Origin: Polyangiaceae bacterium
Lineage (GTDB): Bacteria > Myxococcota_A > Polyangia > Polyangiales > Polyangiaceae
NCBI GenBank assembly: GCA_015075635.1
Contig: JABTUA010000001.1
Span: 1,240,001-1,304,000 of the forward strand
Reading direction: 5' to 3'
Length of the DNA: 64,000 nt
Shown: in pieces, positions 53,967 to 61,501 of the stretch
How positions within the stretch are numbered: the stretch's first letter is position 1
How the letters are laid out: every line of letters starts with the position of its first letter
Notes under the pieces: generated by a model
The model's database searches: none
What the model was told of the DNA's origin: nothing
What the model saw: the letters and a program-made list of their open reading frames with translations, nothing else
Made by a program: the position numbers and the translations under genes

Positions 53967-54860
53967 TCAGCGCGAAATCGGCAAGTGTCGATTCACCCCG
54001 CCGCTCCTGTCGATGACCAGGCCTCCGGCAGCGGCAAGGTTGTCCCGTTCCAGCTGCTCGACCAGTCGATCTGCGACCTCCACGAACGCCTTGGCCATGG
54101 CGGAGCCGGGCGACGCCTGGACGAGCGGAGTGCCCGCGTCGCCCCACTCGCGCACGCTGGGGTGCATGGGGATCTGGCCGAGCAGGGGCGCGCCGGCCAT
54201 CTCCGCCACCTTCGCTCCGCCGCCGGAGCCGAACAGCTCGTGGCGCTTCTCGCAGCCGTCGCAGATGAAGTAGCTCTCGTTCTCGACCACGCCGGTGATC
54301 GGAATGCCGACCTTCTGGCACATGCTCACGGACTTGTAGACGTCCATCAGCGCCACCTCCTGCGGGGTGGTGACGATGACCGCGCCGTTGGTGCGGAGCT
54401 GCTGAGACAGCGTGAGCGCGATGTCCCCGGTGCCCGGCGGCAGGTCGAGCAGGAGGAAGTCCAGCTCGCCCCAGTCCACGTCCTTCAGGAACTGCACGAG
54501 CGCGCCGTGCAACATCGGCCCGCGCCAGACGATGGCGCTCTTTGGATCTTCCAGCATGAAGCCGATGCTCATCAGCTTCACGCCGAAGCGCGCTAGCGGC
54601 GTGATCTTCTTGCCGTCCGTGGTGGGCTGGCCGGTGATGCCGAACATGGTCGGCACGCTGGGTCCGTACATGTCGGCGTCGAGCAGGCCCACGCGGTAGC
54701 CGCGCCGGGAGAGGGCCAGGGTCAGGTTGGCGGCGACGGTACTCTTCCCCACGCCACCCTTGCCGCTCATCACCAGCACGACGTTCTTCACTCCCGGCAC
54801 CGGATCGCCCTCGGCGATGGCGCGGCCGGAGATGCTCGGGGTTTGCTCTTCGCTCGACAT
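53967..54860 (-). CDS. mrp: Mrp/ApbC-type Fe-S carrier ATPase
   Basis: 297 residues. P-loop with deviant Walker A VMSGKGGVGKSTVAANLTLA, DADMYGPSVPTMFG, and the C-x-x-C motif in YFICDGCEKRHELFGSGGG that binds a transferable 4Fe-4S cluster. No N-terminal DUF59 domain, so it is the short type. It delivers Fe-S clusters to apo-proteins. A TTGACA at 54893-54898 (minus strand TTGACA) gives a possible promoter with a near-leaderless start. Confidence 0.93.
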   Translation of the reverse strand: MSSEEQTPSISGRAIAEGDPVPGVKNVVLVMSGKGGVGKSTVAANLTLALSRRGYRVGLLDADMYGPSVPTMFGITGQPTTDGKKITPLARFGVKLMSIGFMLEDPKSAIVWRGPMLHGALVQFLKDVDWGELDFLLLDLPPGTGDIALTLSQQLRTNGAVIVTTPQEVALMDVYKSVSMCQKVGIPITGVVENESYFICDGCEKRHELFGSGGGAKVAEMAGAPLLGQIPMHPSVREWGDAGTPLVQASPGSAMAKAFVEVADRLVEQLERDNLAAAGGLVIDRSGGVNRHLPISR

Positions 54861-54906
54861 GTCCGCGCTGGCGTAGGGCCGAGGCGACGCCTTGTCAAAC
54901 CCACAA

Positions 54907-54945
54907 AAGCCCAGCGCGCGCTCCCGAGACGGGAACGCGCGCTGG
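54907..54945 (-). terminator. Strong intrinsic terminator of the CxGxC lipoprotein gene
   Basis: CCAGCGCGCG and CGCGCGCTGG pair perfectly (10 bp), with an inner TCCCG-AGA-CGGGA stem. On the minus strand the hairpin is followed by GCTTTTG. It lies 23 bp beyond the stop at 54968. This is the clearest intrinsic terminator in the window. Confidence 0.8.
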
Positions 54946-54967
54946 TGGCGCCTGACGCGCTCGGCGC

Positions 54968-56194
54968 TTACTTGGTGCTCACCTCGGTAACGATGCTGCC
55001 CGACACGCTGACCGAGTCACCCACGTCCTTCACGGCCTCGCCCGCGGCGGTGACCAGCGGCAGGATGCAGGCCGCCTTGATGTCCGCGACCGCCTCGACG
55101 TTGCCCGAGAGCTGTCCGGCGATCTTGGCCATGCCCTCGAGGCGGGCCTTGAAGGCGTAGACGACGCCCAGGTTCGCCTTCAGCGTGGCCTGGAGCTTGC
55201 CGGCCGCCTGCACGTCGGCCGCGCCGGAGAACGCCACGGTCACCTGCGGCGGGCGGCACTCGGCCTTGGCCTTGACGCTGGCGTCGCAGTTGGCGTCGCA
55301 CTTGGCGTCCACTTGGCAGCCGCCCTTGAGCTCGCCACCCGAGCACTTGACGGGCTCGTAGTCGGCGTCGCAGCTGCCGTCGCACTTCACGCTGGCCGAC
55401 GCGCTGGCCTTGCAGGCCGCCGTGCAGCTGCCCTTGCAGGAGCCGGTGCAGGTGGCGCTCGGCGCGGTGGCCGAGCAGGTGCCCTTGCAGCTGCCCTTGC
55501 AGGTGCCGTCGGCCTGCGGACCCGTGCCGCCGGCGGACGCTTCGCAGGTGCCATCACACTTGCCCGTACACTCCACGCCGCCCTCGGCCGTGCACTCGCC
55601 CTTGCACTCGCCGGTGCACTCGCCTTCACAGGCGACCTCTGCGCCGGCGCTCGCCGTGCAGCTGCCCTTGCAGGCGATTTCGAGCTTGCCGCCCTCGCAC
55701 GTGGGCGGGTTCGCCTTGATGTCGCACTTGCCGTCCACCGAGCACTTGGCCTGGCAGTTGGCCTTGGCGCTGATGCTCGCCTCGCACACCGGCGGGGTCA
55801 CGTTCACGGTGAGCGTGCCCGACGCCTTGCCCTTGAACGTGCCGATGGCGCTGACCGCGGCGCTGCACCACGCCTTCATCTTGCCGCGCTTGTCTTCGGT
55901 CGCCTCCGCCGCGTCCTGCGTCGCCTTGTCGACGTCCAGATCCTGGGCGATGGACCGGCAGGCGGCGGTGAGATCGCTGACCGCCGCCGAGGCGATGCCG
56001 GCGAAGTCCGCGATGGCCTGCGCGGCGACCTGGCCCTGGGCCCCGCCGCCGATGTCGGCCGAAATCGTCCCGCCCACCTGGAACTCGTCGCAGCAGACGG
56101 CGCCCTGCGCCTCTTCTAGCTTCTCGCAGCCACTCACCGAGAGCACGCCAGCGCCGAGCAGCAGCGCGGCGGCGAATACGTTGGATTTCTTCAT
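54968..56194 (-). CDS. Cys-rich lipoprotein with CxGxC-type repeats
   Basis: 408 residues. The signal ends in S-V-S-G-C (Cys23). An N-terminal helical part (about 25-135, ADIGGGAQGQVAAQAIADFAG) is followed by about 170 residues with some 38 cysteines in short repeats of the type C-x-G-x-C (CKGSCTAS, CEGECTGECKGEC, CTGKCDGTC, CKGSCKGTC, CTGSCKGSC). Then a helical C-terminal part (VAFSGAADVQAAGKLQATLK). The core looks like a continuous disulfide or metal-binding ladder in a protein fixed to the cell surface. GGGAGAG is 7 nt before the ATG. Unknown family; followed by its own terminator. Confidence 0.82.
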   Translation of the reverse strand: MKKSNVFAAALLLGAGVLSVSGCEKLEEAQGAVCCDEFQVGGTISADIGGGAQGQVAAQAIADFAGIASAAVSDLTAACRSIAQDLDVDKATQDAAEATEDKRGKMKAWCSAAVSAIGTFKGKASGTLTVNVTPPVCEASISAKANCQAKCSVDGKCDIKANPPTCEGGKLEIACKGSCTASAGAEVACEGECTGECKGECTAEGGVECTGKCDGTCEASAGGTGPQADGTCKGSCKGTCSATAPSATCTGSCKGSCTAACKASASASVKCDGSCDADYEPVKCSGGELKGGCQVDAKCDANCDASVKAKAECRPPQVTVAFSGAADVQAAGKLQATLKANLGVVYAFKARLEGMAKIAGQLSGNVEAVADIKAACILPLVTAAGEAVKDVGDSVSVSGSIVTEVSTK

Positions 56195-56350
56195 GATCAA
56201 GCTCTCCCTATTGGTTCATCCCATGGCCATACGAAGCTGGCGCAGGCCGGACCCACCGCGTTGGACGGGGGCCGTGAGCGGCGCATGCAAATGTCGCCCC
56301 GCGGGGACTTCGCTACGACGAATCCCGCGGCGACACAACCGTGCGGCGTG

Positions 56351-57916
56351 TCACTCGGGCCAGCAGCCGGGTCGGGTGTAGGGCCACTTGGCGCCGCTGA
56401 GCGTGTCCGCACCATAGCACTTCTTGGCCAAGAGGCTGGTGGAGGGAACGGCCGAGCCGCCGTAGCAACTCATGTTGATGTTACCCGGGGTCTTCGGGCA
56501 GCCGCCGTCCAAGCACACTGCGTTCTGAGAGGTGGGGAAGCCGGCGCAGTCGCAGCTCGGTCCCAGGTCCACGCAGAAGCTCTCGCCGGTGTAGTCGGAG
56601 CGCGAGCAGAAGCCGGTGGGGCAGTCCGCGTCGTCGCGGCAGGGCTCGCAGCCCTTGCCGGTGCCGCTGCACGCGCCGAACTTGTGCGCGCAGGTCGGCT
56701 TGCCGAGGGCCGTGTCGTGCACGGCGCAGTCGGCGGCGCTGCCCCAGGAGCAAGCGTTCGACTGGTTCGGATCGCAGAGCTCCGTGCAGTACTTGTGGCC
56801 CTTGCCGTCGCTGGCGCAGAGCTGGTTGGGCTTGGCGCGGCAGTCGTCGTCGGTCTCGCAGTCGTTGCAGAAGGCGCGCTTCAGGCAGATGTTGCGGAGC
56901 AGGCTGATGCCGCCGCACGAGTACTCCTTGCCGGCGCCGATCTCGGCGGCGGTGACGCAGCCGCTGCCGGACGCGCCGGTGATGCCGCAGGCGTCGGCGC
57001 AGGGCTTCTTGCTGGTGCGGACGGTGGCGCAGGCGTAGCCGGCGGCGCAGTCGCTGTCTGCCAGGCAGCCCGCTTTGGTGCAGTAGGCCTCGATGTCACC
57101 GGGGCCGGCGCCCACGCACACGAACTTGTTGGCCTCGTCGCACTCCTTCGCCGTGGTGCCGCCCGGGCACTTGGTGCCGAACTGGCCGGTGGGGTAGGTC
57201 GTGCCCTTGACGCAGGCGAGCACGTCCTTGCCCTCCGCGTCCTTCGCCGCCTTGCACTCGCCCACCGTCGCGCAGTCCGCGTGGGTCGAGCAGCCGACGT
57301 AGCTGCACTCGCCGTTCACGCAGGCGAGGCTCTGGTCGCCGTCGCACTCGGCGGACTTGGTGCACTTCTCAGCGAGGCCGAGCGCCTTGGTTCCCTTCTC
57401 GCAGTAGCTCTTGGTCGGGTCGCCGCCCGGGTCCTTGACGCAGGAGCCGGGAACGTCGGCGCAGTCGGCGTTGAGCTTGCAACCGGTGAGCTTGCAAGTG
57501 CCTCCCAGGCACTTGTAGCCGCGGAGCTCGTCGCAGTCGGTGTCGACGGTACACGTCGTGTCGTACTGGCCGAGCACCGTGCCGCCCTTGGTGAACGGAG
57601 CCCAGATGCAGTATTGGCCCGGCGTGCCGTCGTCGGCGTTCACCGCGTAGCAGTGCTTGCCGGCGGGGCAGTCCTTGACCGGATCGGCGCAGGTCTGGCC
57701 GCAGGCGTTGAGCACGCACTTCATGCCGGTGGTGCAGCCGGTGTCGACGCACTTCTTTTGGCACTCGCCGGACGCGCTGACGACGCCTTCGCAGCCCTTG
57801 GCCTCCTCGTCGCCGCTGCACGCCGGCAGCGCGAGCCCGACCACCGCCACCACCCCGAGGACCGCGCCCAGGGCTCGACCCAGCTCGCCAAACGACCACT
57901 CTTTGGACCTGACCAT
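56351..57916 (-). CDS. Large Cys-rich lipoprotein
   Basis: 521 residues. The signal ends in L-A-L-P-A-C (Cys33). About 60 cysteines in spaced clusters of the form C-x6-C-x5-C (CTVDTDCDELRGYKCLGGTC, CNDCETDDDCRAKPNQLC, CRDDADCPTGFC), as in the other Cys-rich Polyangiales surface lipoproteins here. No catalytic motif. It is transcribed toward the CxGxC gene with a 156-bp gap and is divergent from the thioredoxin pair. ATG at 57916 starts the signal peptide. Confidence 0.8.
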   Translation of the reverse strand: MVRSKEWSFGELGRALGAVLGVVAVVGLALPACSGDEEAKGCEGVVSASGECQKKCVDTGCTTGMKCVLNACGQTCADPVKDCPAGKHCYAVNADDGTPGQYCIWAPFTKGGTVLGQYDTTCTVDTDCDELRGYKCLGGTCKLTGCKLNADCADVPGSCVKDPGGDPTKSYCEKGTKALGLAEKCTKSAECDGDQSLACVNGECSYVGCSTHADCATVGECKAAKDAEGKDVLACVKGTTYPTGQFGTKCPGGTTAKECDEANKFVCVGAGPGDIEAYCTKAGCLADSDCAAGYACATVRTSKKPCADACGITGASGSGCVTAAEIGAGKEYSCGGISLLRNICLKRAFCNDCETDDDCRAKPNQLCASDGKGHKYCTELCDPNQSNACSWGSAADCAVHDTALGKPTCAHKFGACSGTGKGCEPCRDDADCPTGFCSRSDYTGESFCVDLGPSCDCAGFPTSQNAVCLDGGCPKTPGNINMSCYGGSAVPSTSLLAKKCYGADTLSGAKWPYTRPGCWPE

Positions 57917-58024
57917 GCTGAACCTTCCGTGCGCTCTCTCCGGCCCGCCCGGCCGGAACCCCAAGGATGACCGAGGGCTCGCCCTTACCGCGGCCCGGCG
58001 GGCGGGGGAAGCCTGCCGCGTCGC

Positions 58025-58052
58025 TTGACGGGATCACCGCTCCCGCTATGCT
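58025..58052 (+). promoter_or_regulatory. Sigma-70-type promoter of the thioredoxin-fold pair
   Basis: TTGACG (58025-58030), 16-bp spacer, TATGCT (58047-58052). GGGAGG at 58076-58081 is the ribosome site before the ATG at 58088. Confidence 0.6.
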
Positions 58053-58087
58053 CCACGCGGGTTTAGCACAGTCCCGGGAGGCTACCC

Positions 58088-58801
58088 ATGAAGACGGCCC
58101 TGTTCGCGAGCGTCGGTGTCCTAGCTCTACTTTCTACGGCATGCGGCTCCGACGCCGCCGATCCGCCCGCGCAGAAGGAGTTCGACAAAGGCACGGTGGT
58201 CAACACCGGCAGCGGCGGGGGCGGCAACGTGACCGAGCCGCCCTTCGACAGCTTCGTCTATCCCGAGGCTCCCTTCGGCACTCAGGTCGACTCGGTGATC
58301 GAGCCGCTGGCGTTGCTCGGCTGGAAGGCTCCGGCCGACGCTGCCTACGACACCGGCGCATTCGAGCCGGTCAGCATCGCTGAGTACTACAACCCCGACG
58401 GCACGAAGCCGTGGAAGCTGCTCTGGATCAACTCCTCGGCGGTCTGGTGTGGGCCTTGCCAAGCGGAGTACCAGCAGATGCGCGACGAGGACACCTACGA
58501 GCAGGAGATCAAGCCCAAGGGGGTGCAGGTCTTCGGCACGCTGATGGAGAACGGCGCCAACCCGCCCGGCCCCGCGACGCCGGCGAACCTGGCGTCCTGG
58601 GGCAAGACGTACGAGGTCGCGTTCCCGATGGGCGTCGATCCCGCCTTCAAGATCGGCGTGTACTTCGAGCAGGGCACCGTCCCCGGCGGTCTCTTGGTGG
58701 ACACCAAGACGATGACGATCGTGAAGAAGCTCTCGGGCGGCGCCGTCACCGGGCCGAACGGCGTGCTGGCGGAAATCGACGACGCTCTGTCCAACCTGTG
58801 A
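58088..58801 (+). CDS. Thioredoxin-fold lipoprotein, CGPC type
   Basis: 237 residues. The signal ends in L-S-T-A-C (Cys19). A thioredoxin/TlpA-like domain (about 85-235) has the active-site W-C-G-P-C at residues 120-124 (LLWINSSAVWCGPCQAEYQ) and the cis-Pro region GTVPGGLLVD. A classic TlpA has FWATWC here; this one has WINSSAVWC. Extracytoplasmic disulfide chemistry is the likely role. Stop overlaps the next start by one base (TGATG). Confidence 0.88.
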   Translation: MKTALFASVGVLALLSTACGSDAADPPAQKEFDKGTVVNTGSGGGGNVTEPPFDSFVYPEAPFGTQVDSVIEPLALLGWKAPADAAYDTGAFEPVSIAEYYNPDGTKPWKLLWINSSAVWCGPCQAEYQQMRDEDTYEQEIKPKGVQVFGTLMENGANPPGPATPANLASWGKTYEVAFPMGVDPAFKIGVYFEQGTVPGGLLVDTKTMTIVKKLSGGAVTGPNGVLAEIDDALSNL

Positions 58802-59343
58802 TGACGACGAAGCTCGCGGCGCGCGGCGCCCTGCTCGCTCTGTTGGCGTGCCTCGCGCCTGGCTGCGGCGGCGGCTCGCCCCCGGGTGCGTCCAGCGCCG
58901 AGACCGGCGGGGCGAGGCCGCCGGATTTCGAGCTCTCGACCCTGGACGGCAAGACCGTGCGGCTCTCGGACCACCTGGGCAAGGACGTGGTCCTGATCGA
59001 CTTTTGGGCCACCTTCTGCGACCCCTGCCTGGCTTCCATGCCGCACCTGGACGAGCTCTACAAGAAGCACAAGGACAAGGGCTTCGTCGTGCTCGGCGTG
59101 TCCATCGACGGCCCGGACTCCATCGCGCAGGTGAAGAGCACCGTGCAGAAGCTCGGCGTGTCGTTCCCGATCTTGCTCGATCAGGAGACCAGCGTGGTGG
59201 CGCTCTACAACCCGAAGACCAGCGCTCCGTACAGCGTGTTGATCGGCCGCGACGGCAGCGTGCTGACGAAGAAAGAGGGCTACACCACCGGCGATTCGAC
59301 GGCGGTGGATCGCGACGTCGAAGCGGCGCTGGCGAAGAAGTAG
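58801..59343 (+). CDS. TlpA-like thioredoxin-fold lipoprotein, CDPC type
   Basis: 180 residues. The signal ends in L-A-P-G-C (Cys22). Full TlpA/ResA fold: DFELSTLDGKTVRLSDHLGK, then VVLIDFWATFCDPCLASMPH with the active cysteines Cys73 and Cys76, and VVALYNPKTSAPYSVLIGRDG with the cis-Pro. The CDPC dipeptide is unusual compared with CGPC/CxPC forms and should shift the redox potential. Translated together with the preceding gene. Left partner of convergent junction 10. Confidence 0.9.
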   Translation: MTTKLAARGALLALLACLAPGCGGGSPPGASSAETGGARPPDFELSTLDGKTVRLSDHLGKDVVLIDFWATFCDPCLASMPHLDELYKKHKDKGFVVLGVSIDGPDSIAQVKSTVQKLGVSFPILLDQETSVVALYNPKTSAPYSVLIGRDGSVLTKKEGYTTGDSTAVDRDVEAALAKK

Positions 59344-59405
59344 CCGAGCAAGCTGACCATCGCGCCCGCGGCTTCCGACCCAAGCGGGTGAGCCGCAGAA
59401 GAAAT

Positions 59406-59432
59406 GCGCCACGGACGCCACGGGCGCCACGG
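59406..59432 (+). repeat. GCCACG array (left side, junction 10)
   Basis: GCGCCACGGACGCCACGGGC and one more unit, GCCACG on the plus strand, 62 bp past the TlpA stop, preceded by AGAAGAAAT. Confidence 0.8.
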
Positions 59433-59486
59433 TTCTTGTCTTGTGGTCCTGTTGGACCCTCCGACCTGGAAGTCCCGGATCAGGTC

Positions 59487-59776
59487 GGATGACGTGCTGG
59501 GATCAGCGCGCGGGGGAAGAGGAGCATCGCAGCGGACGAGGCGCGCTCCGGTTTGACACCAAATTCTCTTCTTCTTCTTTCGTGGCGTTCCTGGCGTTCG
59601 TGGCGTTCGTGGCGCATTTCCTGCCCCAACTCGCCGCCGCTGCGCGGCGTCGGTCTTCCCCAAATTCGCGCTTCGCGCGAATGGGGAAGACGGGTCGTCC
59701 CGAGCTCGGTGCGTCTTCGCTCGTCGCTACGTGCGGTGTTCCGTAGCTGGCACGTCATCGCACGCTGCTGCGAGCG
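59487..59776 (-). repeat. Intact 290-bp composite repeat, copy B
   Basis: Reads on the minus strand as: 147-bp hairpin repeat (59776-59630), then TTGGGGCAGGAAATGCGCC, a GCCACG array (59615-59581), GAAAGAAGAAGAAGAG, and the terminal GCTGATCCCAGCACGTCATCC. It is the uninterrupted version of the split copy at 49707-49853 plus 51490-51634. Confidence 0.88.
59653..59691 (-). repeat. Long hairpin, second copy
   Basis: Same 17-bp-stem hairpin with GAA loop and bulged T as at 49792-49830, on the opposite strand. Confidence 0.85.
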
Positions 59777-59798
59777 CGCTAGATCGCGATCGGCGGGG

Positions 59799-61133
59799 CT
59801 AGCTCGGCCTGGCCAGCCGCGAGACGCGCAGGAAGCGCATGCCGAGCAGCAGCGCGGCGACGCTGAGCCCGGCGATCATGCCCATCCACATCCCCTTGGG
59901 CCCGAGCCCCGCGCCGAGCGCGAGCCAGGCGCCGAGCGGGATGCCGATGCCCCAGTAAGCGACGGCCGCGAGCAGCATCGGCACGCGCGTGTCCTTCAGA
60001 CCGCGGAGCGAGCCGTTGGACAGGACCTGCGCCCCGTCGGGGAACTGGAACGCCGCTGCGTACAGGATCAAGCTCGCCGCCAGCGCGCCCACGGCCGCGT
60101 CGTCGGAGTAGAGCGTGACCAGCTGCTCCCGGCCGGCGAAGAGCACCAGGGCGGTCACGGACTGCGTCGCGAGCATGAGCAGGAAGCCGGCGAAGGCGGC
60201 GCGGCGCACGCCCGGGCGGTCCTCCGCGCCGACCGCGTGCCCGACGCGGACCGTGGTGGCCTCCGCGAGCCCCAGCGGGACCATGAAGCAGAGGCTCGCG
60301 ACGTTGATGGCGATCTGGTGCGCGGCCGCCGGGACCTCGCCCAGGCGGCCGATGAGCAGCGCCGCCACGATGAACAAGCTGCCTTCCATCAGCACCGTGA
60401 AGCCGATGGGCAGGCCCACCGTGAGCAAGGCGCGGATCTCGGCCAGGCGCGGCGGGTCGAAGCGGGCGAACAGGCCGAGGTCGGCGAAGCGACGCGCCCG
60501 TACCAGGTACAGGCCCAGCATCAGCGCCTGCCACCACATCACCGCCGCCGAGGCGAAGCCCAGCCCGCGAGCGCCGAGCTCCGGCAGGCCGAGCGCGCCG
60601 AAGGTGAGCGCGTAGCCGAGCGGCACCAGGATCAAGAGCCCCGCGAACGACAGCAGCATCGAGGGAAAGGTGAAGTGCAGGCCGTCCGTCAGGTAACGCA
60701 TGCACAGGAACAGCGTGAACGCGGGCAGCCCCCAGCGGATGCCGTGCAAGAAGCCCGTGGCCCCCGGCGCGATCTCCGGCGAGATGCCCCAGAGGCCGAG
60801 CGCCCGCGGCGCGAAGGTCAGGAACAGGAAGAGCAGCGGGCCGAGCCCGAGCGCGAGCCAGAGCGCCTGGCGGAAGAGCGGGCCGATCTCCGCGCGCCTT
60901 CCCGCGCCGCGCAGCTGCGACACGGCCGGGGGCACGCTCATCAGCGTGCCCAGCACCACCGTGAGCGGCAGCCACAAGATTGCGGTGCCGATGGTGACCG
61001 AGGCCAGCGTGCGCGTCCCGTGGTGGCCGGCGATCACGTTGTCCACGAAGCTGACCAGGCCCGTGGACAAGTGGCCGAGCACCAGCGGACCGGCCAGCGT
61101 CCCGGTGGTCCGAAGCTCGTCTTTGAGGGTCAC
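59799..61133 (-). CDS. MATE-family multidrug/ion antiporter
   Basis: 444 residues with about 12 transmembrane helices. Typical segments: LAGPLVLGHLSTGLVSFVDN, GTLMSVPPAVSQLRGAGRR, PLGLAEATTVRVGHAVGAED, ALASLILYAAAFQFPDGAQV, LRGLKDTRVPMLLAAVAYWG. Exports drugs or metabolites with Na+ or H+. GTG start overlaps the GFA gene's stop by 4 bp. NorM/DinF-type. Confidence 0.93.
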   Translation of the reverse strand: MTLKDELRTTGTLAGPLVLGHLSTGLVSFVDNVIAGHHGTRTLASVTIGTAILWLPLTVVLGTLMSVPPAVSQLRGAGRRAEIGPLFRQALWLALGLGPLLFLFLTFAPRALGLWGISPEIAPGATGFLHGIRWGLPAFTLFLCMRYLTDGLHFTFPSMLLSFAGLLILVPLGYALTFGALGLPELGARGLGFASAAVMWWQALMLGLYLVRARRFADLGLFARFDPPRLAEIRALLTVGLPIGFTVLMEGSLFIVAALLIGRLGEVPAAAHQIAINVASLCFMVPLGLAEATTVRVGHAVGAEDRPGVRRAAFAGFLLMLATQSVTALVLFAGREQLVTLYSDDAAVGALAASLILYAAAFQFPDGAQVLSNGSLRGLKDTRVPMLLAAVAYWGIGIPLGAWLALGAGLGPKGMWMGMIAGLSVAALLLGMRFLRVSRLARPS

Positions 61134-61489
61134 ATACTCCGGCCGTCGAACTCGCTCAGCTGGAGCTTCGACAGATCCACGTCGTCGAGGCAGCGCACGT
61201 TGACGGCCACCATCTTCGAACCGTCAGGACCTTCGCCGTTCGCGAAGGACTCGATGCCGCAGCTCGAGCAGAACAGGTGATGGATGACGTGTTTGTTGAA
61301 CTGGTAGTCGGTGAGGGCTTCTTGTCCGCTCTCGAGCACGAAGGCCGCGGCCGGCACGAACGAGAGCAAGTAGCCCTTCTTGCTGCAGATGGAGCAGTTG
61401 CAGCTGATGGCCTTGTCCAGCGCCATGTTGACCCGGTAGCGGACCTTGCCGCAGTGGCAGCCACCCTTGTGTTCCTTTGCTTCCGTCAT
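61130..61489 (-). CDS. GFA (CENP-V-type) zinc protein
   Basis: 119 residues, the size of the family. Zinc ligands: GGCHCGKVRY, ISCNCSICSKKG and LFCSSCGIESF. The family includes S-(hydroxymethyl)glutathione synthase but most members have unknown function. Immediately upstream of and overlapping the MATE gene. Confidence 0.92.
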   Translation of the reverse strand: MTEAKEHKGGCHCGKVRYRVNMALDKAISCNCSICSKKGYLLSFVPAAAFVLESGQEALTDYQFNKHVIHHLFCSSCGIESFANGEGPDGSKMVAVNVRCLDDVDLSKLQLSEFDGRSM

Positions 61490-61501
61490 CAGTTGGGCTC
61501 C

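Noticed and set aside
54907..54945. Second GCCACG-type element
   Set aside because: The hairpin has no GCCACG units and is followed by a T-run on the minus strand; it is an ordinary intrinsic terminator.
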